In this document: one piece after another, positions 34,338 to 43,678 of the stretch
How the letters are laid out: each line of letters begins with the position of its first letter
Numbering within the stretch: the first letter of the stretch is position 1
Origin: Limnospira platensis
GTDB taxonomy: Bacteria; Cyanobacteriota; Cyanobacteriia; Cyanobacteriales; Microcoleaceae
DNA length: 49,669 bases
Strand: one strand, 5' to 3'
Assembly (NCBI RefSeq): GCF_046480435.1
Contig: NZ_PKGC01000016.1
The notes under the pieces: generated by a model
What the model saw: the letters and a program-made list of their open reading frames with translations, nothing else
Databases searched by the model: none
What the model was told of the DNA's origin: nothing
Translations under genes and position numbers: made by a program

Positions 34338-35321
34338 ATGTCCTTTTTTGTACCAACTTTAAAACAATGGGGTTATTTAGATTCTATTCATCTCACCCTC
34401 TGTATTGTCGGGTCCCGGAAAATAGATGAGTTTGCTGATTCGGATTATTCCCGCCAAGGTTGGGAAATCTTTGCCCCTAATTTGACTATTTATGGCTTTG
34501 ATGCTGACCAAGAAGCCTGCGATCGCCGTAATGCTGAACTCGCTTCTCAAAATATTACTTGGACTGAAAAACATATCCCCCTCGCACTCTGGAATCACTG
34601 TCAAGGCGCTTCTTTATATGTTACTCAACATCCCGGTTGTTCCTCCCTATATCCCCCTAATGATGTCGTTATTGACCGATTATCAGAATATAGCGATCGC
34701 CATAAGTTAATCTCCACTACCCAGGTCGCTACCACTACATTGGATAATTTTTTTGCCAACTTAGCACATCCCATTGATTTGATACAATTGGATGTACAAG
34801 GCGGAGAATTGAATGTTTTACTCGGAGGTAAAAATCACATTATCCCTGATGTCCTCGCCGCCGTGGTAGAGGTGAATTTTGTGGAATTATACAAGCATCA
34901 ACCTCTGTTTGCAGATGTTGATCAATATCTGAGAAACTCTCAATTTACTTTGTTTGATATCGGTCAAAAATGGCATGGCTTGCGACAGGGAATTAGTCTC
35001 ATGTCCCGACAACATCGCGGACAGTTTGTCTGGACTGATGGCTATTATTTCCGTGATTTAATTCGACCTGACCAAAATCATCACCTTAAAACCCCAGACC
35101 GGATTCTTAAATTAGCCTGTCTCGCTGATATGTTGAGTTTTTATGATTACGCTTTGGAACTTTTGGGCTATTTAACTAAGCGATATGGTCTTAGCGATCG
35201 CCGTTACAATTTTGCTGATTGTATTATTCAATCTTTAGAAAACAATCCCGAAGCTGTCAAGCATGGAATTAATACTATTCCTTTTGTTACTGAACTCAGA
35301 AAATATACCTATCTTTCCTGA
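34338..35321 (+). CDS. FkbM family methyltransferase
   Basis: 327 residues from ATG 34338. It has an SAM-dependent methyltransferase fold of the FkbM type: IYGFDADQEACDRRNAEL (motif I region with the acidic ribose contact), TTLDNFF, and the FkbM signature IDLIQLDVQGGELNVLLGG followed by VVEVNFVELYKHQP. The substrate is unknown; relatives O-methylate sugars, polyketides or lipids. The C-terminal 100 residues (LACLADMLSFYDYALELL) are an added helical part. The gene stands alone. Confidence 0.85.
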   Translation: MSFFVPTLKQWGYLDSIHLTLCIVGSRKIDEFADSDYSRQGWEIFAPNLTIYGFDADQEACDRRNAELASQNITWTEKHIPLALWNHCQGASLYVTQHPGCSSLYPPNDVVIDRLSEYSDRHKLISTTQVATTTLDNFFANLAHPIDLIQLDVQGGELNVLLGGKNHIIPDVLAAVVEVNFVELYKHQPLFADVDQYLRNSQFTLFDIGQKWHGLRQGISLMSRQHRGQFVWTDGYYFRDLIRPDQNHHLKTPDRILKLACLADMLSFYDYALELLGYLTKRYGLSDRRYNFADCIIQSLENNPEAVKHGINTIPFVTELRKYTYLS

Positions 35322-35331
35322 TACCTAACCT

Positions 35332-35534
35332 GGTTATGTTAAGTTTTGTAACAAAAAATTAAGAAATGTTACAAAAAATTTTTTTTTGGGGGGGGTTGCT
35401 GGCTTTTTGGCTGGGCTTATGGTATTATGCTAGATAATGGGAATATATCCCTTTTTTTTATTAGCACTTAGATTTTAATTATGAGGCTATACATTAAAAT
35501 ACTATCATTAATGCCCGTAGCTGTCAACCCCCCC
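35332..35534. repeat. Intergenic MITE-like element, copy C
   Basis: Starts GGTTATGTTAAGTTTTGTAA, has a run of nine T and GGGGGGGG-TTG (35388-35397), a promoter-like TATTAT, AGATAATGGGAATA, and ends in CAACCCCCCC (35525-35534), the inverse of the first G-rich arm. It is one of three related copies. It lies between two convergent genes. Confidence 0.7.
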
Positions 35535-35565
35535 ACTGATTTTGGGGGGAGGGGGGGACAGGAGA

Positions 35566-36084
35566 TTAGTTAATCAAATTAACCTGTAAAGACTGAGTTT
35601 CATGGTTTCTCAAATTCGGAAATTGATCCAGACAGACTTGATTAAAAAAGCCCGATGATCTTTCAATTTCAATTAAATCTCGTCCTTCCACATATCCCCC
35701 CAGACGCAAAATAAATTCCAGGCTGCAATTAACCCCTGATTGTGGTATATCTTGAGTAGCGATCGCTAACAGGATAATTTTTTGAGAGTTGAGATCCATT
35801 TGAAATCGGCGGATATGGGATTGATGCCAATTAGCGGTTTTAGGTTCAGTATTAAAGCCATTATAAGTAGCCACAAAACTGGTCAACTCTTCCTGTTCTA
35901 AAATACCATTATTGTTGGCATCATATCCGGTAAATTTTCCTTCCAGAATCCCCCCTTTAAACTCAGTCGAGAAGCTATAAGTTTGGGGAGAGTTAGCCTG
36001 GGCGCGAATTAATCCACCCATAGCCAACACTAAAGCAGTAGCCAACAATAAGTAATGTTTGAAGCCGAATTTTGGGTAACTCAT
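35566..36084 (-). CDS. Secreted EF-hand protein of unknown function
   Basis: 172 residues from ATG 36084. An N-terminal signal peptide (FKHYLLLATALVLAMGGLIRAQA) is followed by a single EF-hand loop, DANNNGILEQEEL, with Asp/Asn/Asn/Glu at the Ca-binding positions. The C-terminal half has short beta-type stretches (YVEGRDLIEIERSSG) and two cysteines. A periplasmic or extracellular Ca-binding role is likely; no family name comes to mind. Confidence 0.7.
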   Translation of the reverse strand: MSYPKFGFKHYLLLATALVLAMGGLIRAQANSPQTYSFSTEFKGGILEGKFTGYDANNNGILEQEELTSFVATYNGFNTEPKTANWHQSHIRRFQMDLNSQKIILLAIATQDIPQSGVNCSLEFILRLGGYVEGRDLIEIERSSGFFNQVCLDQFPNLRNHETQSLQVNLIN

Positions 36085-36125
36085 TATATACTGTAACCAA
36101 ACGGGACTAAATCGACAGAAGCACC

Positions 36126-37220
36126 CTAATTAGCAGCCAATAATTGCCAGATTTTTTGACCAGGCAAGGGGCGTTTTTGTAACTGGGAATTGACCCAATC
36201 AGCCGCCGCCATTCCTGATTGTAACACACCATCAATAGATTTGGGGCTGCACCAATCTCCGGCCCCCACCAAAGGCAGGGGAGTTATAGTAGTTATACAG
36301 GGAGTTGATAAACACTCTTGACAAAAAGCATAACGCCATCGGTGAACCTGCATCCATTCCGGGGAGTTTAACCAAGAAAATAAGCGATCGCTCGCAGTTT
36401 GTAGGAGCATTCTTCCGGGGGTTTCTAAATCAGTCACATCAAGATATTGGCGGGCAAATTTCGGGGTACTATGGAAAACCAAAATAGGTGTTTTCGGGTT
36501 CTGGCGGCGGCTACTGTCCAAACTGACCCACTCCAGGCGATCGCCTTCCGGAAATTCTACCCCTTTCCAGAGCGGATTTCTGTTGTCTAATGCCGCCCAT
36601 TTATCCTCACTATAACCCGCCATCACTGCCAGAGACGGATCATAATTAAGCGATCGTATTTGTGCAATCATATCCGCCGGAATTTGCGCCCCTGGAGATT
36701 CTAATAACATTAACGCTTGGGGTGCAGGAATAGCTACAACCACCCCTTTAGCCGCGATATCTTTGGGAGTTTCCGGGTAGTTATCAGCCGTTATTGCCAA
36801 ATCCAAAAACCAGCAGCCATTATCCTGGGGAGTAATCGACTCTACCCGGCGACCAAACCAAATATCCAAATCAGTCGCTAAGAATTTCCCCACCCCATTC
36901 ATTCCCTGGGGACAAATATAACAGCCCTGCATTGGTAAGGCCTGAAATTCTCCCGACCGAAACTGATAAATCCTATCAGTCCACAGTTGCAGATCCGACC
37001 CCATAGCCGTGATTAACTCTCCCACAGTTTCCCCCGTGGGTTCGAGATACCGTAAACCATGATCAACCCTATCTTCACCTACCCGACGAGTAGCTGCGCG
37101 TCCCCCAACTCCCCGAGACTTCTCCACAACTACCACCGAATACCCAGCCCGCCGCAACTGTTGGGCGCAAATTAATCCGGCAATCCCTGCACCAATCACA
37201 ATTATATCAACTTGGGTCAT
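36126..37220 (-). CDS. Renalase-like FAD-dependent amine oxidoreductase
   Basis: 364 residues from ATG 37220. It has N-terminal IIVIGAGIAGLICAQQLRRAGYSVVVVEKSRGVGGRAATRR, the FAD loop of NAD/FAD-dependent amine oxidases and renalases, then RVDHGLRYLEPTGE, and a C-terminal FAD contact (LVGAGDWCSPKSIDGVLQSGMAAADW). The substrate is unknown; bacterial renalases oxidise aberrant dihydronicotinamides. 41 bp lie between it and the EF-hand gene downstream. Confidence 0.8.
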   Translation of the reverse strand: MTQVDIIVIGAGIAGLICAQQLRRAGYSVVVVEKSRGVGGRAATRRVGEDRVDHGLRYLEPTGETVGELITAMGSDLQLWTDRIYQFRSGEFQALPMQGCYICPQGMNGVGKFLATDLDIWFGRRVESITPQDNGCWFLDLAITADNYPETPKDIAAKGVVVAIPAPQALMLLESPGAQIPADMIAQIRSLNYDPSLAVMAGYSEDKWAALDNRNPLWKGVEFPEGDRLEWVSLDSSRRQNPKTPILVFHSTPKFARQYLDVTDLETPGRMLLQTASDRLFSWLNSPEWMQVHRWRYAFCQECLSTPCITTITPLPLVGAGDWCSPKSIDGVLQSGMAAADWVNSQLQKRPLPGQKIWQLLAAN

Positions 37221-37373
37221 AATCGAAATGCAAATAGTAGATACTTTCGGGAAATCTGGTCAATTAGGTTAGCCAGGGGACTCCATACCTAGGGAACACC
37301 ACTACCTTGATGCCAATCAATGTTATTGACTCTATGGCTACCGTCAAGGGTTCCCTAAATTCCTGTTTAACTT

Positions 37374-37402
37374 TTGATAGCCGGGCTCATGTAAAATATG
37401 GA
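37374..37402 (+). promoter_or_regulatory. Possible sigma-70-type promoter for the YaaW-family gene
   Basis: TTGATA (37374-37379), 17 bp, TATGGA (37397-37402), giving a start about 35 bp before the gene, which has GAGGAGG at about 37423. Confidence 0.4.
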
Positions 37403-37438
37403 ATATGATATTATCTGGGGCTGAGGAGGGCATCGATT

Positions 37439-38284
37439 TTGGATGAACTGAGAACAGCATTAGAATTGGCAACCGAAGATGAGTTACAACAGTTAACTGA
37501 ACTTCTATTTAGCCGTCGCTTTAACCCGTTGGATTATGTTAACACACCCCAACCTATTGACGTGCAGAGTCGCGATCGCCATGCGTGGTTAGATTCTTTG
37601 GAACAACGTTTTCGCTATCTGGCTGCAGACGGAATGACTGTCTTGAGGGGAAAAACCCAACAAGTAACCTATCGTCAAACCTTGATCCAGGTTTGTCGGT
37701 ATCTCAAGATTTCCTATTCCAGACAACTGTCTACTACTGATTTGGAGGCGGAAATTTTTCTGTCCCTATTGGGTCGCGCTTGGGACCGTCTCCCGGTATC
37801 CGAACAGCAAGACCTGACCCGCCGTGTACAAGAGGCTTTAGCTAAATCTAAACCTATGCAGCCTTTACCAATGTCTGTACAGAAAGACCCTTTAGGGCTG
37901 CTGTTTAAAGCCGGAAGCGCTGTAGCTATTAGTTCTGTAGTCAGACCTGTTATTCTGGGCCATATTGCCCATCAGTTTGCCTTGCATTTTGCTAAATATC
38001 AAGTCGCCCGCCAAACCTTAATTCAAGGGGGGACAGTGGCTGCTACCCAAATTCAGGGACATCTCGCGGCCCAGGCTGCTAATCGGGGTATGGCTTTGAC
38101 CGCCGCCCGTTATGGCGCTACCCGCAGTATTTTGGGGTTTTTGGGTCCCGTGTTGTGGACTTGGTTTTTAGCTGACCTGGGTTGGCGCGCCATTGCTACT
38201 AATTATGCGAGGATTATTCCGACTATTTTCGCATTGGCGCAAATTCGGTTAACTCGTGGTGACTATAGTTGGCAAATGGTGTGA
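37439..38284 (+). CDS. YaaW-family protein
   Basis: 281 residues from TTG 37439, chosen because GAGGAGGG lies 8 bases upstream. The N-terminus LRTALELATEDELQQLTELLFSRRFNPLDYV matches the YaaW (UPF0174) family. Residues 155-175 and the C-terminal LGFLGPVLWTWFLADLGWRAIATNYARIIPTIFALAQIRL contain hydrophobic membrane-type segments. The function of the family is unknown. It ends 9 bp before the ligase-like gene, so the two are probably co-transcribed. Confidence 0.75.
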   Translation: MDELRTALELATEDELQQLTELLFSRRFNPLDYVNTPQPIDVQSRDRHAWLDSLEQRFRYLAADGMTVLRGKTQQVTYRQTLIQVCRYLKISYSRQLSTTDLEAEIFLSLLGRAWDRLPVSEQQDLTRRVQEALAKSKPMQPLPMSVQKDPLGLLFKAGSAVAISSVVRPVILGHIAHQFALHFAKYQVARQTLIQGGTVAATQIQGHLAAQAANRGMALTAARYGATRSILGFLGPVLWTWFLADLGWRAIATNYARIIPTIFALAQIRLTRGDYSWQMV

Positions 38285-38293
38285 TGGTTTTAT

Positions 38294-39592
38294 ATGACCG
38301 GGAAGTGGTTTAAAACTCACAGCGATCGCTCTTTACAAACTGCCTGGAATTGCATACAGTTGGGAGCATTAGCCTTGCCCCTATTCCCGAATTTAGGGGC
38401 TATTGCCATCTTTGTAGCCGTCATTACTACCCTTAAACACAGATATCAACAGATACTTAATCTACCTAAAATCCGAGGCTTATTAGGATTAGCGGGACTG
38501 TTACTGTTAACCGTTATTTTTGCCGAAAATCCCGTTGATGCCATTTTGGGCACTGCTAATTTTATCCCCTATTTTATCGTCTTTGCTGCCTTAGCCATCG
38601 TCCTAGAGAATTTGGCACAACTTCGATGGCTGTCTTGGTTATTGATTTTACCAGGAATTCCTATTGTAATTTTAGGCTTAGGACAGCAATTTCTGGGTTG
38701 GTCTGGTATTGAAATATTACACAGCGTTATCGGCTGGGTATTAGCACCAGGAGGAAACCCACCGGGGCGGATGGCTTCTGTCTTCATGTATGCGAATATT
38801 TTGGCTGCTTATTTAGTCATTGTTTTCGCCTTGGCTTTGGGTTTGCTAGTCGCAGAATTGGGATTAATAACTGATATTAATCCCGACAAAAATAGGCTTT
38901 TAAATAATGTTAATCCTGGGTTTTTTCTGGTAATTGCTGCTACCACAACTATATTTTCTGGGTTGGGTTTAATTGTCACTAACTCCCGTAATGCTTGGGT
39001 TGTGGCGGTTTGTATTAGTTTAGCATACGCCATATATTTGGGTTGGAATTGGTTGTTAGGGTTGGTCGGGGTAGTCGTTGCGGCAGTGTTAGGGGCGGCT
39101 TTTGCACCTTCTCCTATTCGGGATGGTTTACGGGTAATTATTCCTGGTTATTTTTGGCAAAGATTAACCGATGAAAACTTCGATCGCCCCCTAGAAACTC
39201 TCCGAATAACTCAGTGGCGATTTACTTGGGAAATGACCCGACAACGACCAATTACCGGCTGGGGTTTGCGAAATTTTACCCCCGTTTATGAAGCTCAAAT
39301 GAATGTTTGGATGGGACACCCTCACAGTCTACCATTAATGATGATGGCGGAAGTGGGTATTCCCATAACTATAGCTTTTTGGGCTGGGGTGGGATGGGTA
39401 TTATTAGATGGTGTTAAATTGATGAAGGCAGGGAGTTTGACTAAAGGCGATCGCTTGGTTTTATTTAGTTATATCGTAGCATTTGGGGCCTGTGTTTTAT
39501 TTAATTTAGTCGATGTCACCATCTTTGATTTTCGGGTTAATCTGTTAGGATGGTTACTGTTGGCCGGTATTTATGGCGTAACTAAGAATTAG
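38294..39592 (+). CDS. O-antigen ligase family membrane protein
   Basis: 432 residues from ATG 38294 with about ten hydrophobic segments. The Wzy_C/WaaL-type signatures are IVTNSRNAWVVAV, the large loop with PITGWGLRNFTP, and WMGHPHSLPLMMMAEVGI. Such proteins ligate or polymerise glycan repeats in the inner membrane; cyanobacterial members are also annotated as IctB-like because of early reports of a bicarbonate role. It shares an operon with the YaaW-family gene and overlaps the next, convergent gene by 11 bp. Confidence 0.88.
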   Translation: MTGKWFKTHSDRSLQTAWNCIQLGALALPLFPNLGAIAIFVAVITTLKHRYQQILNLPKIRGLLGLAGLLLLTVIFAENPVDAILGTANFIPYFIVFAALAIVLENLAQLRWLSWLLILPGIPIVILGLGQQFLGWSGIEILHSVIGWVLAPGGNPPGRMASVFMYANILAAYLVIVFALALGLLVAELGLITDINPDKNRLLNNVNPGFFLVIAATTTIFSGLGLIVTNSRNAWVVAVCISLAYAIYLGWNWLLGLVGVVVAAVLGAAFAPSPIRDGLRVIIPGYFWQRLTDENFDRPLETLRITQWRFTWEMTRQRPITGWGLRNFTPVYEAQMNVWMGHPHSLPLMMMAEVGIPITIAFWAGVGWVLLDGVKLMKAGSLTKGDRLVLFSYIVAFGACVLFNLVDVTIFDFRVNLLGWLLLAGIYGVTKN

Positions 39593-40007
39593 TCTCCGCG
39601 CTTTTCTCTTCTGGGGAAGTCACAATTTCTTCAATTTGGTCTAAAGTCTTAATCACCAGTCGTTTCGCTTGTAGTTTCCATCCTAATTGCTGAATCGAAA
39701 AAGCCGCATAAAACCCCACCGCTGTAGCGATAAAATCCAGAGGCTGTGACCAGGAAATTCCGAACAATAAACCTAAGCCAGCAATTCCCCAAAATGGCAA
39801 AGCTACCATTTGCCGATTTTCTTCCACTAATTTCGCCAAAAAATTATTAGGTATTTCCGCCATAATTTCTTCGCGGATTTTATGCTGTTGGGGATAGGGG
39901 ACTGCAAAGCTAAATTTACGGCGCAGTTTCTCCATTTTGCGCGCTTCTGTACTATACTCCGTTAATTCATCTTCTGCCATTAAAATCAGTTGTTCTTTTT
40001 GGCTCAT
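39582..40007 (-). CDS. Conserved membrane protein of unknown function
   Basis: 141 residues from ATG 40007. The N-terminal half is charged (DELTEYSTEARKMEKLRRKF), followed by two hydrophobic stretches (ALPFWGIAGLGLLFGISW and DFIATAVGFYAAFSIQQLGW) and an acidic tail. I do not recognise a named family. The C-terminal codons overlap the ligase gene on the other strand. Confidence 0.7.
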   Translation of the reverse strand: MSQKEQLILMAEDELTEYSTEARKMEKLRRKFSFAVPYPQQHKIREEIMAEIPNNFLAKLVEENRQMVALPFWGIAGLGLLFGISWSQPLDFIATAVGFYAAFSIQQLGWKLQAKRLVIKTLDQIEEIVTSPEEKSAETNS

Positions 40008-40123
40008 GGTGGTTGTTTAACTCTCCGAAAATTTATGACCTCTCACCACCATAAACCCTGCCGGATATTTTGGCAACCGGGAAATATGATCACCCTCCCA
40101 AAAAGCCCTAGGATTCAAATCTC

Positions 40124-41737
40124 CTATTTTTGGAAGCGTTTTTTAACTCGGGAAACCAGTAAATCCACCTCCGGTAATTTCATCCGTGACACCCAAACAG
40201 CGAAGACTCCTAAACCAATAAATCCAGGAATAGACAGTTCCAATAATATGGCAAAAAATCCTCGGCTACCTAACCACTCCTCTAAGCCGAGACGAATTAC
40301 CCAAGCCAATAAGCCGACGACTATGCTACCAGCCACCAAGCCGAGAAATGGCCGACTCCACTCTTTCCATGGTAAACCACCTAGGCGCAGATGCAATAAC
40401 CATAACATCATCACCATAGACACTAAGTTAACTCCCACGGTAGCCAAAACTAAACCGGGCGCACCGAAAGCATTAACTAAAATGTAGTCCAATAGTGCAT
40501 TCAGGAAAATGTTAAAGATACTAACCCGAAAGGGAGTCTGTCCGTCTCCGAGACCGTAGAAGACTCTGACCAAAACATCTCGCCCCAGGTAGACAAACAT
40601 TCCGCTACCATAGGCCATTAACACTAAAGCTACAAATTTCGAGGCGGCTAGGTCAAAGGCGTAGCGTTCATATACCACCCGCACAGAAGGCAATGCTAAG
40701 GCTACCATTAATGCACTCAAGGGTAACATGGTAATGGCAGTTAGGGTTAAAGCCTGACGGATACGGTCTTTTAATTCTGGCCAGTCGCTGGGGTCTCGCA
40801 AGCGGGAAAACAGGGGCAGGAATGGCACTAAAATCATGTTGGAAATGATGCCGAGGGGCGTTTGTACCATTAACCCGGAATAAGCCATGGCGGCGGCGGC
40901 TTGGGGTATGTAGGAGGCGAAAAATAGGTCTGTATAGACGTTAATTTGTAGCATCCCTGATGAGAGGGTGGCGGGAATCATTACTTTCATTACGTCTCGG
41001 ACTCCCGACTGTCGGAAGTTGAAACGCAGCCGCAGTTTACCCAGTCCCGATCGCCACATGGCAGGAAGTTGTACTATCCACTGTAAGATAGCCCCAGATA
41101 GGGTTCCTCCGGCTAATACTAGCCCTCCTAACAGGGCGTATTCCGGTTGGGTGATACTTTCGCCCAAATATAGGGCGAGGGCGATTAAACTGCCAATCAG
41201 GGCGAGGCTGGAAAATAGGGGACTAATGGAGGGTAGCCAATACATATCGGCGGCGTTGAGGCTACCGAAGCCAATACCTATTAACCCAGATAAAAGGGCC
41301 ATCGGGGCCATGATTTTGAGTTGCTGAATGGCGATCGCCCTAATTTCTATACCTTCTGGGGTCTGGCTTAGTCCTGGGGCGACTAGATCAATCATCGGGG
41401 TGGCAAAAATGATCAATCCCACCGTCACAAATAGCAAGATAGTCCCCACTAGGGTGGTGATCGTTTCTACTAGGGGTTCGATTTCTTCCCGCTTGCGTTT
41501 GGCTAAGGCGCTGACGATCGCACTATGGAAGGGGCCGTTAATGCCGCCTAATAAAATCAGCAGGAAGCCCGGAATTACATAGGCGTAGTTGTAAGCATCG
41601 ATCGCCGGTCCTACTCCAAAGGCTGCAGCCATCGCCTGTTGTCTCACTAAGCCAAAGATTTTACTAATCAGAGTGGCTATGGCGACAATGGTGGCAATTC
41701 CCACCAGGGACCGGGTGACTTGTGGTGATTCTGACAC
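40124..41737 (-). CDS. murJ: Lipid II flippase MurJ
   Basis: 537 residues from ATG 41737 with about 14 hydrophobic helices. The features are MATE-like MurJ/MviN blocks: ATLISKIFGLVRQQAMAAAFGVGPAIDAYNYAYVIP, INGPFHSAIV, VMIPATLSSGMLQINVYTDLFFAS and YGLGDGQTPFRVSIFNIFLNALLDYILVNAFGAPGL. MurJ moves lipid-linked peptidoglycan precursor across the inner membrane. The gene is isolated by spacing but near two other envelope genes (the amidase and the ligase-like gene). Confidence 0.95.
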   Translation of the reverse strand: MSESPQVTRSLVGIATIVAIATLISKIFGLVRQQAMAAAFGVGPAIDAYNYAYVIPGFLLILLGGINGPFHSAIVSALAKRKREEIEPLVETITTLVGTILLFVTVGLIIFATPMIDLVAPGLSQTPEGIEIRAIAIQQLKIMAPMALLSGLIGIGFGSLNAADMYWLPSISPLFSSLALIGSLIALALYLGESITQPEYALLGGLVLAGGTLSGAILQWIVQLPAMWRSGLGKLRLRFNFRQSGVRDVMKVMIPATLSSGMLQINVYTDLFFASYIPQAAAAMAYSGLMVQTPLGIISNMILVPFLPLFSRLRDPSDWPELKDRIRQALTLTAITMLPLSALMVALALPSVRVVYERYAFDLAASKFVALVLMAYGSGMFVYLGRDVLVRVFYGLGDGQTPFRVSIFNIFLNALLDYILVNAFGAPGLVLATVGVNLVSMVMMLWLLHLRLGGLPWKEWSRPFLGLVAGSIVVGLLAWVIRLGLEEWLGSRGFFAILLELSIPGFIGLGVFAVWVSRMKLPEVDLLVSRVKKRFQK

Positions 41738-41793
41738 AGAGTTTTAGGAAAGTAGGAATATATGGGACAGGGTTAATTAATAACTGTTAATTG

Positions 41794-42183
41794 TCAACTG
41801 TCAAGTTTGGGATTAGTTTGGGATTCGTATAAAATGATCCGGTTTCCGCAAGGATCATAAGCGTAAATTTCCCGACCGTGGGAGGCGGTGATAATTTCGC
41901 CCGGTGGCGGGTAGCCTAACTCGACCAAATTCTCGATCGCTTTTTCCAGGTAACATACCTGCAAGCATAAACTCATTGCGCCACCTGGGGAACTAAATTC
42001 TTGGCGATCGCCCCCTCTGGGTTCAAATATCCCTAATTGTAAACCTGGTAGTTGAAATTCCGCATACACTCCCTCAATATAGATATGGGGTCCCATCCCC
42101 AATAAATCACTATAAAATTGGCTAAGTTTGGCCAGATTAGGGGTCGAGATGGTGACAACGGCGGCGTGACAGTGTAAAACCAT
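41794..42183 (-). CDS. VOC-superfamily (glyoxalase-like) protein
   Basis: 129 residues from ATG 42183. The betaalphabetabetabeta pattern of VOC proteins shows in AVVTISTPNLAKLSQFYSDLLG, YAEFQLPGLQLGIFEPRG and REIYAYDPCGNRIILYES. The metal ligands of true glyoxalase I (His/Glu) are only partly evident, with an N-terminal His6 and Glu126-type candidates, so the reaction is unknown. Confidence 0.8.
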   Translation of the reverse strand: MVLHCHAAVVTISTPNLAKLSQFYSDLLGMGPHIYIEGVYAEFQLPGLQLGIFEPRGGDRQEFSSPGGAMSLCLQVCYLEKAIENLVELGYPPPGEIITASHGREIYAYDPCGNRIILYESQTNPKLDS

Positions 42184-42313
42184 ATTTGGACACTTGAAAA
42201 CTGGGGGATTGATTACACTTGATCATCATAGTTACTTTTGGGATCAGGCGATCGGCGTAATCTAGTCTTAATATCATTGATGGCTGTCACTAGATAACTT
42301 AATTAATAGAACA

Positions 42314-43675
42314 ATGACGCGAATTTTTATATCTGCTGGTCATGGAGGTTTTGAGAATGGCGTTAGAGACCCTGGTATTGTAGCCGGGGGAACTACTGAA
42401 GCTCAAGAAATGATCCGAATTCGAGATATATTATTATCAGAATTGCGTTCTCGTGGGGTTCAGGCTTTGGCGGTTCCTGATGATCTATCTCAGGTCCAAA
42501 CTATTGACTGGATTAATACTTATTCCCATCGTGGTGATGTGGCGATTGAATTGCACACGGGAGGCTCTCCTAATCCTTCTAATCGAGGCGTTACTGTATT
42601 TCATATAGCATATAATTCTCAACGCAAAAAAGATGCCGAGTTGATTCTCTGGTCCTTATTGCGGCGGGTTCCTCAGTTTCCCAGTCGTGGCGCTAAACCG
42701 GACACGGAAACCGGACTCGGACATTTGATTTTTTGCCGGTGGATTGCTATACCTTCCTTATATATAGAAATCGGTTATTTGACTAATCCTAATGACCGGA
42801 ATATTTTACAAAGCCGCCGCGCAGATATCGCTACCGGTCTGGCTGATGGTCTGGTGGCTTGGGTGAAAAGTGAACATATTAATCCCACTCCTCCTTTACC
42901 CCCAGGAAATCGGGTTTATGGTTCGATTGGGATTAGAATTAATGGTCAGGTTTATGGGGAAAGGGGACTTTTGGTTAATGGTAATTCTTATATACCTATG
43001 GATTTGGTAGACCGCCTAGGAATTGACTTAACCCAATTGGCTAGGGTGATTCGGATTCGATATAATAATATTGTTTATATTAAGGCGATCGACTTGCGGA
43101 ATTTTGGCATTGCTGTCAGTTGGGATAATCCTAATCGCACGGTGGTTTTACGGTCGATTTCTCGACTCTATAACGACCAAATCGATCGCATTATGGGGGG
43201 AGGATATACCACGGAAGTACAAATGATTGTATTTCTGAAGTCGGAAAATCCTGATGCGCCTAATCAGTTTCCCGAAATTGCCAAATTATATCGCCGTGAG
43301 GCTATGGTGGAAGGGGTTAATTATGATGTGGCTTTTTGTCAGATGTGTTTGGAGACGGATTTCCTCAAATTTGGCGGAATTGTTAAACCTTCAGACTATA
43401 ATTTTGCCGGTTTGGGAACTGTTGGGGGTTCCTCAGAAATTGCGGCATTTGCTACTACTGAGGAAGGGGTTAGGGCACATATTCAACACCTGAAAGCCTA
43501 CGCTACCCATGAACCTATTGTTCAGGAAATTGTAGACCCTCGTTTTGATTATATCACTAGGGGGGTCGCTCCCTCTGTGTTTTCTTTGGGAGGAAGATGG
43601 TCTGATGACCCTCAATATGGCGATCGCATTGTGGCTTTAGTCCGCCGACTTTATGAAATGTCTGGCTTGCTGTAA
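42314..43675 (+). CDS. N-acetylmuramoyl-L-alanine amidase with stalk and glucosaminidase-type domain
   Basis: 453 residues from ATG 42314, with no signal peptide. Residues 1-190 are an Amidase_3 domain: ISAGHGG (Zn His), ELHTGG (Zn His) and SLYIEIGYLTN (Glu). Residues 205-280 resemble a copper-amine-oxidase-type stalk domain (IRINGQVYGERGLLVNGNSYIPMDLVDRLG). Residues 295-450 resemble a glucosaminidase domain (LYRREAMVEGVNYDVAFCQMCLETDFLKF, YNFAGLG) with a likely catalytic Glu. Two peptidoglycan cuts in one protein suggest a wall remodelling enzyme. The lack of an export signal is unusual. It ends 3 bp before menE. Confidence 0.85.
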   Translation: MTRIFISAGHGGFENGVRDPGIVAGGTTEAQEMIRIRDILLSELRSRGVQALAVPDDLSQVQTIDWINTYSHRGDVAIELHTGGSPNPSNRGVTVFHIAYNSQRKKDAELILWSLLRRVPQFPSRGAKPDTETGLGHLIFCRWIAIPSLYIEIGYLTNPNDRNILQSRRADIATGLADGLVAWVKSEHINPTPPLPPGNRVYGSIGIRINGQVYGERGLLVNGNSYIPMDLVDRLGIDLTQLARVIRIRYNNIVYIKAIDLRNFGIAVSWDNPNRTVVLRSISRLYNDQIDRIMGGGYTTEVQMIVFLKSENPDAPNQFPEIAKLYRREAMVEGVNYDVAFCQMCLETDFLKFGGIVKPSDYNFAGLGTVGGSSEIAAFATTEEGVRAHIQHLKAYATHEPIVQEIVDPRFDYITRGVAPSVFSLGGRWSDDPQYGDRIVALVRRLYEMSGLL

Positions 43676-43678
43676 TAT

